5,711 bases of DNA from Bacteroidota bacterium (GTDB lineage Bacteria > Bacteroidota > Bacteroidia > Cytophagales > Hymenobacteraceae), in contig JAFADQ010000360.1 in NCBI GenBank assembly GCA_023424725.1, positions 1-5,711 of the forward strand, read 5' to 3'. Shown one piece after another: positions 1 to 5,711 of the stretch (the stretch's first letter is position 1; the number at the start of each line of letters is the position of its first letter). Below the pieces are notes generated by a model. It saw only the letters and a program-made list of their open reading frames with translations. It ran no database searches and was not told the DNA's origin. The position numbers were made by a program, and so were the translations under genes.

Positions 1-483
1 CAGTATATGTATACTAACGACTATATAACTGAACAGCAACAGCAGCAGTGGTTTAACCGGATAAGTGAAGATAAAACCCAACAATATTGGGTAATTTCTT
101 ATCTGGGAAAAAAAATAGGACTTGTTGGTATTTATAACATTAACACGCGGTTTAAATCGTGCCACTGGACTTTTTATCTGGGCGAACTTGCAGAAAGAGG
201 CTTAAAAACGGGTTCTAAAGTAGAATTTAAACTTATCGATTATGTATTTAATATCTTAGGATTTAATAAATTAATAGGAGAGGTGTTTTCTTTTAACCAA
301 AAAGGAATAGCAATGCACGAAAAATTCGGTTTCCGTAGAGAAGGTTATCTTCGCCAGCATGCCTTTAAAGATGGAGCCTTTCACGATGTAGTAGCTATAG
401 CTTTACTTAAAAGCGAATGGGATTGCTTGCGGGAATATAATTATCAGCGGATTTTCGCTGATACTACTCACCCTAAAAATTAA
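1..483 (+). CDS. pseH: PseH-like GNAT N-acetyltransferase, 5' end cut off by the window edge
   Basis: Partial gene, open at the left edge. By homology it is a GNAT-fold enzyme of the PseH type, which uses acetyl-CoA to acetylate the 4-amino group of UDP-4-amino-4,6-dideoxy-N-acetyl-beta-L-altrosamine in cytoplasmic pseudaminic acid synthesis. The reading begins Q-Y-M-Y-T-N-D-Y-I-T; in this family such a stretch follows an N-terminal WRN segment, so the ATG at 7 is an internal Met and roughly 20-30 residues lie outside the window. Family-like blocks follow: W-F-N-R-I (49-63), the strand Y-W-V-I-S (85-99), GLVGIYNIN (118-144), the acetyl-CoA loop R-G-L-K-T-G-S (196-216), and the C-terminal HEKFGFRREGYLRQH block (316-360) followed by F-H-D-V (379-390). 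The acetyl-CoA loop usually reads R/Q-x-x-G-x-G/A; here the first Gly is Lys (205-207). Counted G+C is about 35 %. The GNAT assignment is very firm. PseH is the best subfamily, but related acetyltransferases acting on other nucleotide amino sugars cannot be excluded. Confidence 0.83.
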   Translation, partial: QYMYTNDYITEQQQQQWFNRISEDKTQQYWVISYLGKKIGLVGIYNINTRFKSCHWTFYLGELAERGLKTGSKVEFKLIDYVFNILGFNKLIGEVFSFNQKGIAMHEKFGFRREGYLRQHAFKDGAFHDVVAIALLKSEWDCLREYNYQRIFADTTHPKN

Positions 484-495
484 GAGGAACAAAGA

Positions 496-510
496 CCTGA
501 ATGCAGGGTT
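496..510 (+). repeat. Direct repeat copy 1 (CCTRAATGCAGGGTT)
   Basis: Reads CCTGAATGCAGGGTT. It matches the stretch at 620-634 at 14 of 15 positions, including an unbroken 11-base AATGCAGGGTT, with 124 bp between equivalent bases. The left part can fold as a weak CCTG/CAGG hairpin with a 4-nt loop. Function unknown; chance is possible at this length. Confidence 0.45.
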
Positions 511-532
511 ATATAGAATAGTAGCTATTTAT

Positions 533-540
533 TAATTTTG
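533..540 (+). promoter_or_regulatory. Possible Bacteroidota -7 promoter element
   Basis: TAATTTTG matches the Bacteroidota sigma-ABfr -7 consensus TAnnTTTG exactly. No good TTG sits at the usual -33 distance; only TTA at 509-511 is nearby. A start site would fall near 545-548 and leave a leader of about 150 nt before the TTG start of the glycosyltransferase. The short degenerate motif in AT-rich DNA makes this tentative. Confidence 0.35.
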
Positions 541-619
541 CTCTCTGATGCCCCTGAAAATGATGCTTGCAGCCAATTTTATGTAATCAAATTTTAAGCT
601 GTACCTTATTCTACATAAT

Positions 620-634
620 CCTAAATGCAGGGTT
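620..634 (+). repeat. Direct repeat copy 2 (CCTRAATGCAGGGTT)
   Basis: Reads CCTAAATGCAGGGTT, the second copy of the element at 496-510, with one mismatch. It lies 64 bp before the TTG start of the glycosyltransferase gene. It may be a regulator site or a remnant of a duplication. Confidence 0.45.
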
Positions 635-698
635 TTTCTGAATCTTAATTTCTTGGTAAGAATTACTTTTAAGACACAGTTTTCATAAGATTATTAAT

Positions 699-1925
699 TT
701 GAATCAGGATATCAAAATTAATAAACCTACTATACTTCTTTGTTGGGGGTACACCCGTGGTGGCTGGGTAGAGCCTTTCGAGAAACTAAAAGAGCATTTT
801 AACTTTGTTTATCTCTACTATATTTCCGAGCCGCAAAAAGATATCCGGTTCACAACATCCCACGTGATTTATTGGGGCGATTTTGACTCGCCAATGGCAA
901 TTTTAGAACGACTTAAACCCGAAAAAGTGATTTTTATGGGTATATGTTCGGGCTACTCTATTGCCTTAAACATTGCTTGCAGGGCTGCGGGGGTTACAAC
1001 ATATATTTGCCAGCACGGCATAGCCCAAAACTACCAGGTATACCGGAAAGTAGAGAAATCGAGCAAAAAGTTTAGAACGCAAATAGATAAAAATAACCTG
1101 CAGCAGCCTAGAGATATTAAAACCAAAGGGAGTTCGGTTAAATTTATTACGAGTGTACTTTCAAAAATTACGGTAACAGAAATTGCTAAATTGTTTCTTT
1201 TCCTTCTTATTCTTCAGAGAGAAGGCAAATTCCTGGCTGCAAGGCTGTTAAGATTCCGATCCAGAATGCCAGACTATTACATTTGCTATTCTGAGAAAAA
1301 TGCTGAAATATACTTTACTCTGGACAAAGCCAACCCAGACAAGTTCTTTTACATTGGTACGCCAGAGTATGACAAAATTTTTACTAATACCTCTGCTTCT
1401 TCTCCCTTCGCTTTTAAGTATTATTTACTAATCGATCAACCGCTTGCCAGTAATCAATATTTTTCGGTAGGCATAAGTACCGGGCAAATGAACGGGTTTT
1501 ACCAGAAACTGGCAGACTTTTGCAGTAATAAAGGAAGCAAACTTGTGGTGAAATTACACCCCGAAAATTACAACGATACCTGGTTAGTAAAAAATCCTAA
1601 TATTGTATATGTTAAAGATGATAAGGATATTGTGGACCTTATAAAAGGAGCAGAAGGTTGTTTTGGTACTTTCTCTACACTACTTATTCCGGCAATTTAC
1701 TTTAAGCCAACTATAATTTTCAGGCTTCTCGGGTCCGCTATTCAAGAGCATTTAATCCGGTTAAAGGTTACCTCCGGTCTGGATTTCTTTTCTTTTAAAC
1801 CAGAAGATATAGATTTTAATAGGGTATGTAAAACAGGTAGCCAATGCCCGGAGTTTATAAAAGATTATTTTTATAAAGACGATGGCAAAGCGACAGAAAG
1901 ATTGGCAGAAGTACTGGCAAGCTAA
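699..1925 (+). CDS. GT-B-like glycosyltransferase of polysialyl-/CDP-glycerol-transferase type
   Basis: Predicted 408-residue cytoplasmic or membrane-associated sugar transferase with the layout of a two-domain GT-B fold. The N-terminal half starts with a beta strand (T-I-L-L-C-W-G, residues 11-17), continues with V-I-F-M-G-I-C-S-G (77-85) and has a QHG motif (105-107). The C-terminal half carries K-L-H-P-E-N (285-290), resembling the HP motif of bacterial sialyl-/polysialyltransferases, and G-T-F-S-T-L-L-I-P-A (323-332) followed by K-P (336-337), resembling the Ser/Thr donor-binding loop of polysialyltransferase and CDP-glycerol transferase families. A hydrophobic segment (about 163-173) may touch the membrane. 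The start is TTG at 699: an in-frame stop lies at 657-659, no ATG lies between, and the first internal Met (residue 66) would remove the first strand. No Shine-Dalgarno is visible. The pseH-like neighbour suggests a nonulosonic-acid, capsule or O-antigen transferase, but donor and acceptor cannot be read from sequence. The gene is AT-rich (about 25-50 % G+C in sampled lines, mean near 35 %). Confidence 0.7.
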   Translation: MNQDIKINKPTILLCWGYTRGGWVEPFEKLKEHFNFVYLYYISEPQKDIRFTTSHVIYWGDFDSPMAILERLKPEKVIFMGICSGYSIALNIACRAAGVTTYICQHGIAQNYQVYRKVEKSSKKFRTQIDKNNLQQPRDIKTKGSSVKFITSVLSKITVTEIAKLFLFLLILQREGKFLAARLLRFRSRMPDYYICYSEKNAEIYFTLDKANPDKFFYIGTPEYDKIFTNTSASSPFAFKYYLLIDQPLASNQYFSVGISTGQMNGFYQKLADFCSNKGSKLVVKLHPENYNDTWLVKNPNIVYVKDDKDIVDLIKGAEGCFGTFSTLLIPAIYFKPTIIFRLLGSAIQEHLIRLKVTSGLDFFSFKPEDIDFNRVCKTGSQCPEFIKDYFYKDDGKATERLAEVLAS

Positions 1926-1986
1926 AGTTTGAAATTTACCCGCTAATGGCCCTGATTTTGCCCTTCGCAGCTAAGTAATATAGATA

Positions 1987-2017
1987 ACAAAGCCCGGCTG
2001 TATTGGCCGGGCTTTGT
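1987..2017. terminator. Bidirectional hairpin terminator between convergent genes
   Basis: A perfect 12-bp inverted repeat, ACAAAGCCCGGC (1987-1998) and GCCGGGCTTTGT (2006-2017), encloses a 7-nt loop. It lies between the stop of the plus-strand glycosyltransferase and the stop of minus-strand recQ, so it can end both transcripts. The only T-tract is the CTTTGT inside the distal arm; no long U-run follows on either strand. Confidence 0.85.
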
Positions 2018-2040
2018 AGTTATGCGCATTTTAAAAATCC

Positions 2041-4236
2041 TTAATTCGCGTATTCCGACAAAAATTTAACGCGCATTAACCTCAGGTCTTCCTCAGTATA
2101 ATCGTCAGTTCCGAGCTCTTTTATGGCGGCGGCAATGCTATCGTCCTGCGCGGTCATAAAGTAATCGAAAATTTCGTCCTGGCGGTCATCATCCAGAATT
2201 CCGTCTATGTAATAATTAAGGTTAAGCTTGGTGCCGGAGTAGCAAATGTGCTCAATTTCTTCTATAAGCTCATTCATAGAGATGCTTTTAGACTGCGCTA
2301 TCTCCTCCAGGTCCATTTTTTTATCGATCTGTTGAATGATATAGATTTTGATTTTAGATTTATTAACAGCCGACTTTACAATTACATCAGAGGCAGTGGT
2401 TATATCGTTGTCGTCTACGTATTTGATGATCAGATCTAAAAATGGCTTGCCAAATTTCTGCACTTTGCCCATGCCTACGCCCGAAATATGGCTTAGTTCT
2501 TCTTTGGTAGTAGGGTAGGTAGTGGCCATTTCTTTCAGCGAGGGGTCCTGAAAGATAACGTAAGGGGGCAAATTCATGCTTTGAGCAAGTTTTTTCCGCA
2601 AGCCTTTCAGCATATCGAACAAAGCCTCGTCGTGCCCGGCAGAGGGCTGGCGTTCCTCCTGTTCCTCATGGGCTACGTCTTTCTCGTAATCGTGGTCTTT
2701 GGTGATCATAAAGGAGTGTGGCATTTCTGCGAATGCACGCCCTTTATCAGTCATTAAAAGATTCCCCGGATTATCTATGTCCTTTTCCAGGTACCCGGAT
2801 AGTAAGGCCTGGCGGATTAGTGAGGTCCAGAACTGCATGTCGTTTTGGCGGCCTTTGCCGAACATGGGCAGTTTGTCGTGGCCGTAACTTACCACATACT
2901 GGTTATTCATGCCCATCAGCACATGCGCGATATGGTCTACTCCGAAGCGCTCCTGAGTTGCCGCTACTGCCTGTAAAGCAAGTTGCACCTCGTCTTTGCC
3001 CTCAAATTTCTCTTTAGGGTGCACACAGTTATCGCAAAAACCACAATCTTTCTCGTAGGCTTCGCCAAAATAATGGAGTAACTGTTTACGACGGCAAACG
3101 GCAGAATCGGCGTAAGAAGCCATTTCCTGCAGCAGCAACCGCGAATTGTCGCGCTCGGTTACGGGCTTGTCTTTGTTAAATTTCTCCAGCTTTATAATGT
3201 CGTCGTAGCTGTAGAACATGAGGCAGTTACCCTCCAGGCCATCGCGGCCACTGCGGCCGGTTTCCTGGTAATAACCTTCTATAGATTTTGGCGTGTCGTA
3301 ATGAATCACAAACCTAACGTCTGGCTTATCTATGCCCATCCCAAAGGCAATGGTAGCCACAATTACGTCGGCTTCTTCGTTCAGAAAAGCATCCTGGTTG
3401 GCCATGCGCACTCCAGGGTCGAGGCCGGCATGGTAGGGAAGGGCCTTAACATCGTTTACCTTAAGTAATTCTGCAATTTCTTCTACCTTTTTGCGCGACA
3501 AACAATATACAATACCGCTCTTGTTTTTGTGCTTTTTAACGTACTGTATAAGCTGCTTTTTTGTATTGTGCTTTGGCCGCACTTCGTAATACAAATTTGT
3601 GCGGTTAAAGCTCGATTTAAACAGCGAAGCATCGTCCATGCCCAGGTTTTTCTGTATGTCGAGCTGTACTTTTGGCGTGGCGGTTGCTGTTAAAGCGATA
3701 ATAGGCAGGTTACCCAGTTGGTCTATAATAGACCGAATTCTGCGGTATTCAGGTCTGAAATCGTGTCCCCATTCCGAAATACAGTGTGCTTCGTCTATCG
3801 CAACAAAAGAAATATTAGCTTTGCGCAGAAATTCTACGTTCTCTTCTTTGGTAAGCGATTCGGGGGCAACATACAAAAGTTTGCATTCTCCGCTTATAGT
3901 CAGTTTCTTTACCCTCGTCATATCCGCTTTGCTAAGCGTAGAGTTAAGAAACTGGGCATTTACTCCAAAAGCATTTAGCTGGTCTACCTGGTTTTTCATC
4001 AGGGCGATAAGCGGAGAAATTACAATTGCGGTACCCTCCAACACCAGGGCAGGCAGTTGGTAGCACAACGATTTGCCCGCGCCGGTCGGCATTATCACAA
4101 ATGTGTTATGACCGTCCATCAGGTTGCGGATTATCGCTTCCTGATTTCCTCGAAACTGATCGTAGCCGAAAACTTCTTTCAGCTTTTCCTTCAGGTCAGT
4201 TTCGGTTTGCGTTAATATTAATGGAGCCTCTTGCAC
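2041..4236 (-). CDS. recQ: ATP-dependent DNA helicase RecQ
   Basis: A 731-residue superfamily 2 3'-5' DNA helicase acting in recombination and replication-fork repair. Visible parts: motif 0 F-R-G-N-Q (28-32), Walker A T-G-A-G-K-S (51-56), Walker B D-E-A-H (148-151), the RecQ aromatic loop S-E-W-G-H-D-F-R-P-E-Y (154-164), T-A-T-A-T (183-187), motif V A-F-G-M-G-I-D-K-P (297-305), motif VI Q-E-T-G-R-S-G-R-D-G (324-333), four zinc-binding cysteines (381, 398, 401, 404), a winged-helix region (about 410-510), a charged linker (about 511-535) and an HRDC domain (about 535-610). The last 120 residues go beyond E. coli RecQ (about 610 aa) and look like the helix-turn-helix tail (HTH_40 type) of Bacteroidota RecQs. 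The start is GTG: an in-frame stop lies 18 nt upstream, no ATG lies between, and the next Met (residue 40) would delete motif 0. All catalytic motifs are intact. The gene faces the glycosyltransferase gene across a terminator and diverges from kpsF. Confidence 0.97.
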   Translation of the reverse strand: MQEAPLILTQTETDLKEKLKEVFGYDQFRGNQEAIIRNLMDGHNTFVIMPTGAGKSLCYQLPALVLEGTAIVISPLIALMKNQVDQLNAFGVNAQFLNSTLSKADMTRVKKLTISGECKLLYVAPESLTKEENVEFLRKANISFVAIDEAHCISEWGHDFRPEYRRIRSIIDQLGNLPIIALTATATPKVQLDIQKNLGMDDASLFKSSFNRTNLYYEVRPKHNTKKQLIQYVKKHKNKSGIVYCLSRKKVEEIAELLKVNDVKALPYHAGLDPGVRMANQDAFLNEEADVIVATIAFGMGIDKPDVRFVIHYDTPKSIEGYYQETGRSGRDGLEGNCLMFYSYDDIIKLEKFNKDKPVTERDNSRLLLQEMASYADSAVCRRKQLLHYFGEAYEKDCGFCDNCVHPKEKFEGKDEVQLALQAVAATQERFGVDHIAHVLMGMNNQYVVSYGHDKLPMFGKGRQNDMQFWTSLIRQALLSGYLEKDIDNPGNLLMTDKGRAFAEMPHSFMITKDHDYEKDVAHEEQEERQPSAGHDEALFDMLKGLRKKLAQSMNLPPYVIFQDPSLKEMATTYPTTKEELSHISGVGMGKVQKFGKPFLDLIIKYVDDNDITTASDVIVKSAVNKSKIKIYIIQQIDKKMDLEEIAQSKSISMNELIEEIEHICYSGTKLNLNYYIDGILDDDRQDEIFDYFMTAQDDSIAAAIKELGTDDYTEEDLRLMRVKFLSEYAN

Positions 4237-4263
4237 TTGTTTCGATTTGGATACTTAATTTTG
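4231..4263 (+). promoter_or_regulatory. Predicted kpsF-manC promoter
   Basis: TAATTTTG at 4256-4263 matches the Bacteroidota -7 element TAnnTTTG exactly. TTG triplets at 4231-4233 and 4237-4239 lie 22 and 16 nt upstream, the first being an acceptable -33 candidate. Initiation would fall around 4269-4271, giving a leader of only about 12-14 nt before the TTG start of kpsF at 4283. The upstream half lies over the first codons of recQ. Confidence 0.65.
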
Positions 4264-4272
4264 CCCTTTAGA

Positions 4273-4280
4273 CAAAGATA
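4273..4280 (-). promoter_or_regulatory. Predicted recQ promoter -7 element
   Basis: On the minus strand this reads TATCTTTG, an exact TAnnTTTG match. Initiation would fall near 4265-4268, about 30 nt before the GTG start of recQ at 4236. No clear -33 TTG is visible further upstream, where the site would lie inside the first codons of kpsF. It directly opposes the kpsF promoter box at 4256-4263. Confidence 0.55.
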
Positions 4281-4282
4281 AC

Positions 4283-5251
4283 TTGAAAGCAGCTAATAAA
4301 CTCATTAAAATTGCAAAAAAAGTGCTTCATCAGGAAGCAAAAGCGATAGAAAATATCGCCGACGCCCTTGATGAGCAGTTTTCGGACTGTGTAGAAGCTA
4401 TTCTGGCCTGTAATGGACGTGTTGTAATAACCGGAATAGGCAAAAGCGCGCATATCGCCACCAAAATAGTAGCCACCTTAAATTCTACCGGAACACCGGC
4501 TTTGTTTATGCACGCGGCCGATGCCATTCATGGCGATTTAGGGATGATTCAGCCCGAAGATTTCGTTATCTGCATATCAAAAAGCGGCAATACACCCGAA
4601 ATAAAGGTGCTGGTGCCCTTGCTAAAGCGTAAAGGCTCTAAACTGGCGGCCCTGGTTTCTAATACCGGTTCTTACCTGGCGCAGCAATCGGATTTTGTTC
4701 TGAACGCACATGTAGATGCAGAGGCCTGTCCGCACAACCTGGCACCCACTACCAGCACAACCGTAGCGCTTGCCGTTGGCGATGCGCTGGCGGTTTGTTT
4801 ATTAGAGGCCCGTGGTTTTGGCAGTATAGATTTTGCGAATTTGCACCCGGGCGGCTCCCTTGGTAAGCGCTTGTATTTAAAAATTGATGATGTTTTCAGG
4901 CAAAACGAAAGACCAAGCGTAGCAGAAACGGCCTCCCTGAAAGAGATAATTGTAGAAATAAGCGCGAAAAGGTTGGGTGCTACCGCGGTGCAGGCTGCAG
5001 AGGGCAAATTAACGGGCATTATAACCGATGGCGACTTGCGGCGGATGCTTTCGCAATACAACACGCTTGATACTGTTGTGGCAAAAGACATTATGACCAG
5101 GAACCCGCTTACCATCGAAACCGATGCCTATGCCGTTGAGGGCCTTGCCATTATGCAGCAAAAGAATATAACACAGCTTGTTGTTACAAAAAATGGTACA
5201 TTTGAGGGCTTTATTCACTTACACGACCTATTGAAAGAAGGCCTGGTGTAG
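4283..5251 (+). CDS. kpsF: D-arabinose-5-phosphate isomerase (KpsF/KdsD/GutQ family)
   Basis: A 322-residue cytoplasmic isomerase converting D-ribulose 5-phosphate to D-arabinose 5-phosphate, the first committed step towards Kdo for lipopolysaccharide. The SIS domain (about 1-195) carries G-I-G-K-S (51-55), I-S-K-S-G-N-T-P-E (98-106), E-A-C-P-H-N-L-A-P-T-T-S-T-T (147-160) and H-P-G-G-S-L-G-K (188-195). Two CBS domains follow (about 200-260 and 267-322), ending in the family-typical H-L-H-D-L-L-K-E-G-L. K54, E106, E147 and H188 match the reported E. coli KdsD catalytic residues K59, E111, E152 and H193 with a constant offset of five, so the enzyme should be active. The start is TTG at 4283: an in-frame stop at 4256-4258 and a first internal Met at residue 76 rule out an ATG start; GTG at 4322 is a weaker alternative. 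Length is normal (E. coli KdsD is 328 aa). It is the first gene of an operon with manC. Confidence 0.95.
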   Translation: MKAANKLIKIAKKVLHQEAKAIENIADALDEQFSDCVEAILACNGRVVITGIGKSAHIATKIVATLNSTGTPALFMHAADAIHGDLGMIQPEDFVICISKSGNTPEIKVLVPLLKRKGSKLAALVSNTGSYLAQQSDFVLNAHVDAEACPHNLAPTTSTTVALAVGDALAVCLLEARGFGSIDFANLHPGGSLGKRLYLKIDDVFRQNERPSVAETASLKEIIVEISAKRLGATAVQAAEGKLTGIITDGDLRRMLSQYNTLDTVVAKDIMTRNPLTIETDAYAVEGLAIMQQKNITQLVVTKNGTFEGFIHLHDLLKEGLV

Positions 5252-5252
5252 C

Positions 5253-5711
5253 ATGTCTGAAAACCACTACGTAGTAATAATGGCAGGCGGAATCGGTAGC
5301 CGGTTCTGGCCAATTAGCCGCACAACTTATCCTAAGCAGTTTCACGATGTACTGGGCGTTGGGCAAACCATGCTGCAGCAAACCGTAGAGCGGTTTCGTA
5401 ATATTTGCCCTGTAGAGAACATTTTTGTTGTTACAAACAAAGATTACCAAAGCCTTGTAAAAGAGCAGCTTCCCTTTATTGCCGACAGCCAGATACTATC
5501 GGAACCTGTAGGCCGCAATACCGCCCCCTGCATAGCCTATGCAACCTATAAAATCGCGAGCCGCAATGCCGATGCCCGCATTGTAGTAGCCCCCTCAGAT
5601 CATCTTATTTTAAAAGAAAACGTTTTTCTATCGGTTATAGAACAAGCCCTGGAAGCCGCTAACGAAGAGGTGCTGATAACACTTGGTATTACCCCAAGCA
5701 GGGCAGATACA
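5253..5711 (+). CDS. manC: Mannose-1-phosphate guanylyltransferase, 3' end cut off by the window edge
   Basis: The first 153 codons of an open frame that continues past the right edge. The enzyme makes GDP-mannose from GTP and mannose 1-phosphate, the donor for mannose and, after conversion, fucose-type sugars in surface glycans. Visible motifs: the nucleotidyltransferase signature A-G-G-I-G-S-R-F-W-P-I-S-R (11-23) with P-K-Q-F (27-30), where Arg and Lys bind the nucleotide phosphates; E-P-V-G-R-N-T-A-P-C-I-A (84-95); A-P-S-D-H (113-117), whose Asp is the expected metal ligand; and G-I-T-P-S-R-A-D-T (145-153), the beginning of the block that usually continues into G-Y-G-Y-I. The ATG lies 1 nt after the kpsF stop, and AAAGAAGG (5234-5241) sits 11 nt upstream as a possible weak ribosome site, so the two genes are very likely co-transcribed and translationally coupled. 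Whether a C-terminal phosphomannose isomerase domain is present cannot be seen. Confidence 0.93.
   Translation, partial: MSENHYVVIMAGGIGSRFWPISRTTYPKQFHDVLGVGQTMLQQTVERFRNICPVENIFVVTNKDYQSLVKEQLPFIADSQILSEPVGRNTAPCIAYATYKIASRNADARIVVAPSDHLILKENVFLSVIEQALEAANEEVLITLGITPSRADT

Larger units (their letters stand above)
484..698. other. AT-rich spacer between pseH-like gene and glycosyltransferase gene
   Basis: A 215-bp stretch with no convincing coding region on either strand. It holds a 15-bp imperfect direct repeat (496-510 and 620-634) and one exact TAnnTTTG box (533-540). I see no strong hairpin with a T-run, so no clear terminator separates the flanking genes, and transcription from pseH may continue into the glycosyltransferase gene. 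A spacer this long is unusual inside a tight glycan operon and may mark a join between cassettes or a degraded gene. Confidence 0.6.

Noticed and set aside
7..9. ATG as the true start of the pseH-like gene
   Set aside because: The frame stays open to the left edge, and the preceding Q-Y plus M-Y-T matches an internal family motif, so the real start lies upstream.
40..58. CAA/CAG codon run (five Gln codons) in the pseH-like gene
   Set aside because: It is short, sits in a variable helix of the family and mixes CAA with CAG, so a phase-variable microsatellite is not supported.
2718..3017. 99-codon plus-strand open frame opposite the recQ winged-helix region
   Set aside because: It overlaps another antisense frame in the same place, and its composition (rich in Arg, Pro, Cys) fits a shadow of RecQ codons.
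3599..4063. 154-codon plus-strand open frame opposite the recQ helicase core
   Set aside because: It lies entirely antisense to strongly conserved RecQ motifs, and its translation shows no recognisable family.
4672..5115. 147-codon minus-strand open frame inside kpsF
   Set aside because: It is antisense to the catalytic and CBS regions of kpsF, with no motif and no promoter of its own.
5211..5450. 79-codon minus-strand open frame across the kpsF-manC junction
   Set aside because: It is antisense to the conserved manC signature and the kpsF end; the plus-strand reading is unambiguous.

Overview
The window looks like chromosomal DNA of a Bacteroidota bacterium, probably of the Cytophagales/Hymenobacteraceae kind, though I cannot fix the genus. 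Reasons: several exact matches to the Bacteroidota -7 promoter element TAnnTTTG, starts without clear Shine-Dalgarno sequences, a long RecQ with a C-terminal extension as in Bacteroidota homologues, and a KpsF-type isomerase divergent from recQ.

Left part (1-1925, about 35 % G+C in the stretches I counted): the end of a plus-strand surface-glycan cluster. It holds the 3' part of a PseH-like N-acetyltransferase (pseudaminic acid pathway; 5' end outside the window), then a 215-bp spacer with a 15-bp direct repeat and one TAnnTTTG box, then a GT-B-like glycosyltransferase related to polysialyl-/CDP-glycerol-type transferases, read from a TTG start. Pairing with pseH makes a nonulosonic-acid or capsule/O-antigen transferase a reasonable but unproven idea.

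Middle (1926-4236, about 50 % G+C where sampled): a perfect 12-bp stem terminator between convergent genes, then recQ on the minus strand (731 aa, helicase core, zinc site, winged helix, HRDC and an extra C-terminal domain), read from a GTG start.

Right part (4237-5711): a 46-bp spacer with two opposed TAnnTTTG boxes only 9 bp apart, then kpsF/kdsD (D-arabinose-5-phosphate isomerase, first step of Kdo synthesis, TTG start) and, 1 nt after its stop, the 5' part of a mannose-1-phosphate guanylyltransferase gene (manC) that runs off the right edge. These two form an operon supplying sugar precursors for LPS and other surface glycans.

Theme: surface carbohydrate genes (pseudaminate-type, Kdo, GDP-mannose) on both sides of a housekeeping DNA-repair helicase. 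I see no phage, insertion sequence, CRISPR array, tRNA or rRNA, and no convincing undescribed system. The most interesting points are the opposed recQ/kpsF promoters, the run of three non-ATG starts, the unassigned glycosyltransferase beside pseH, and the non-canonical acetyl-CoA loop of the PseH-like protein.
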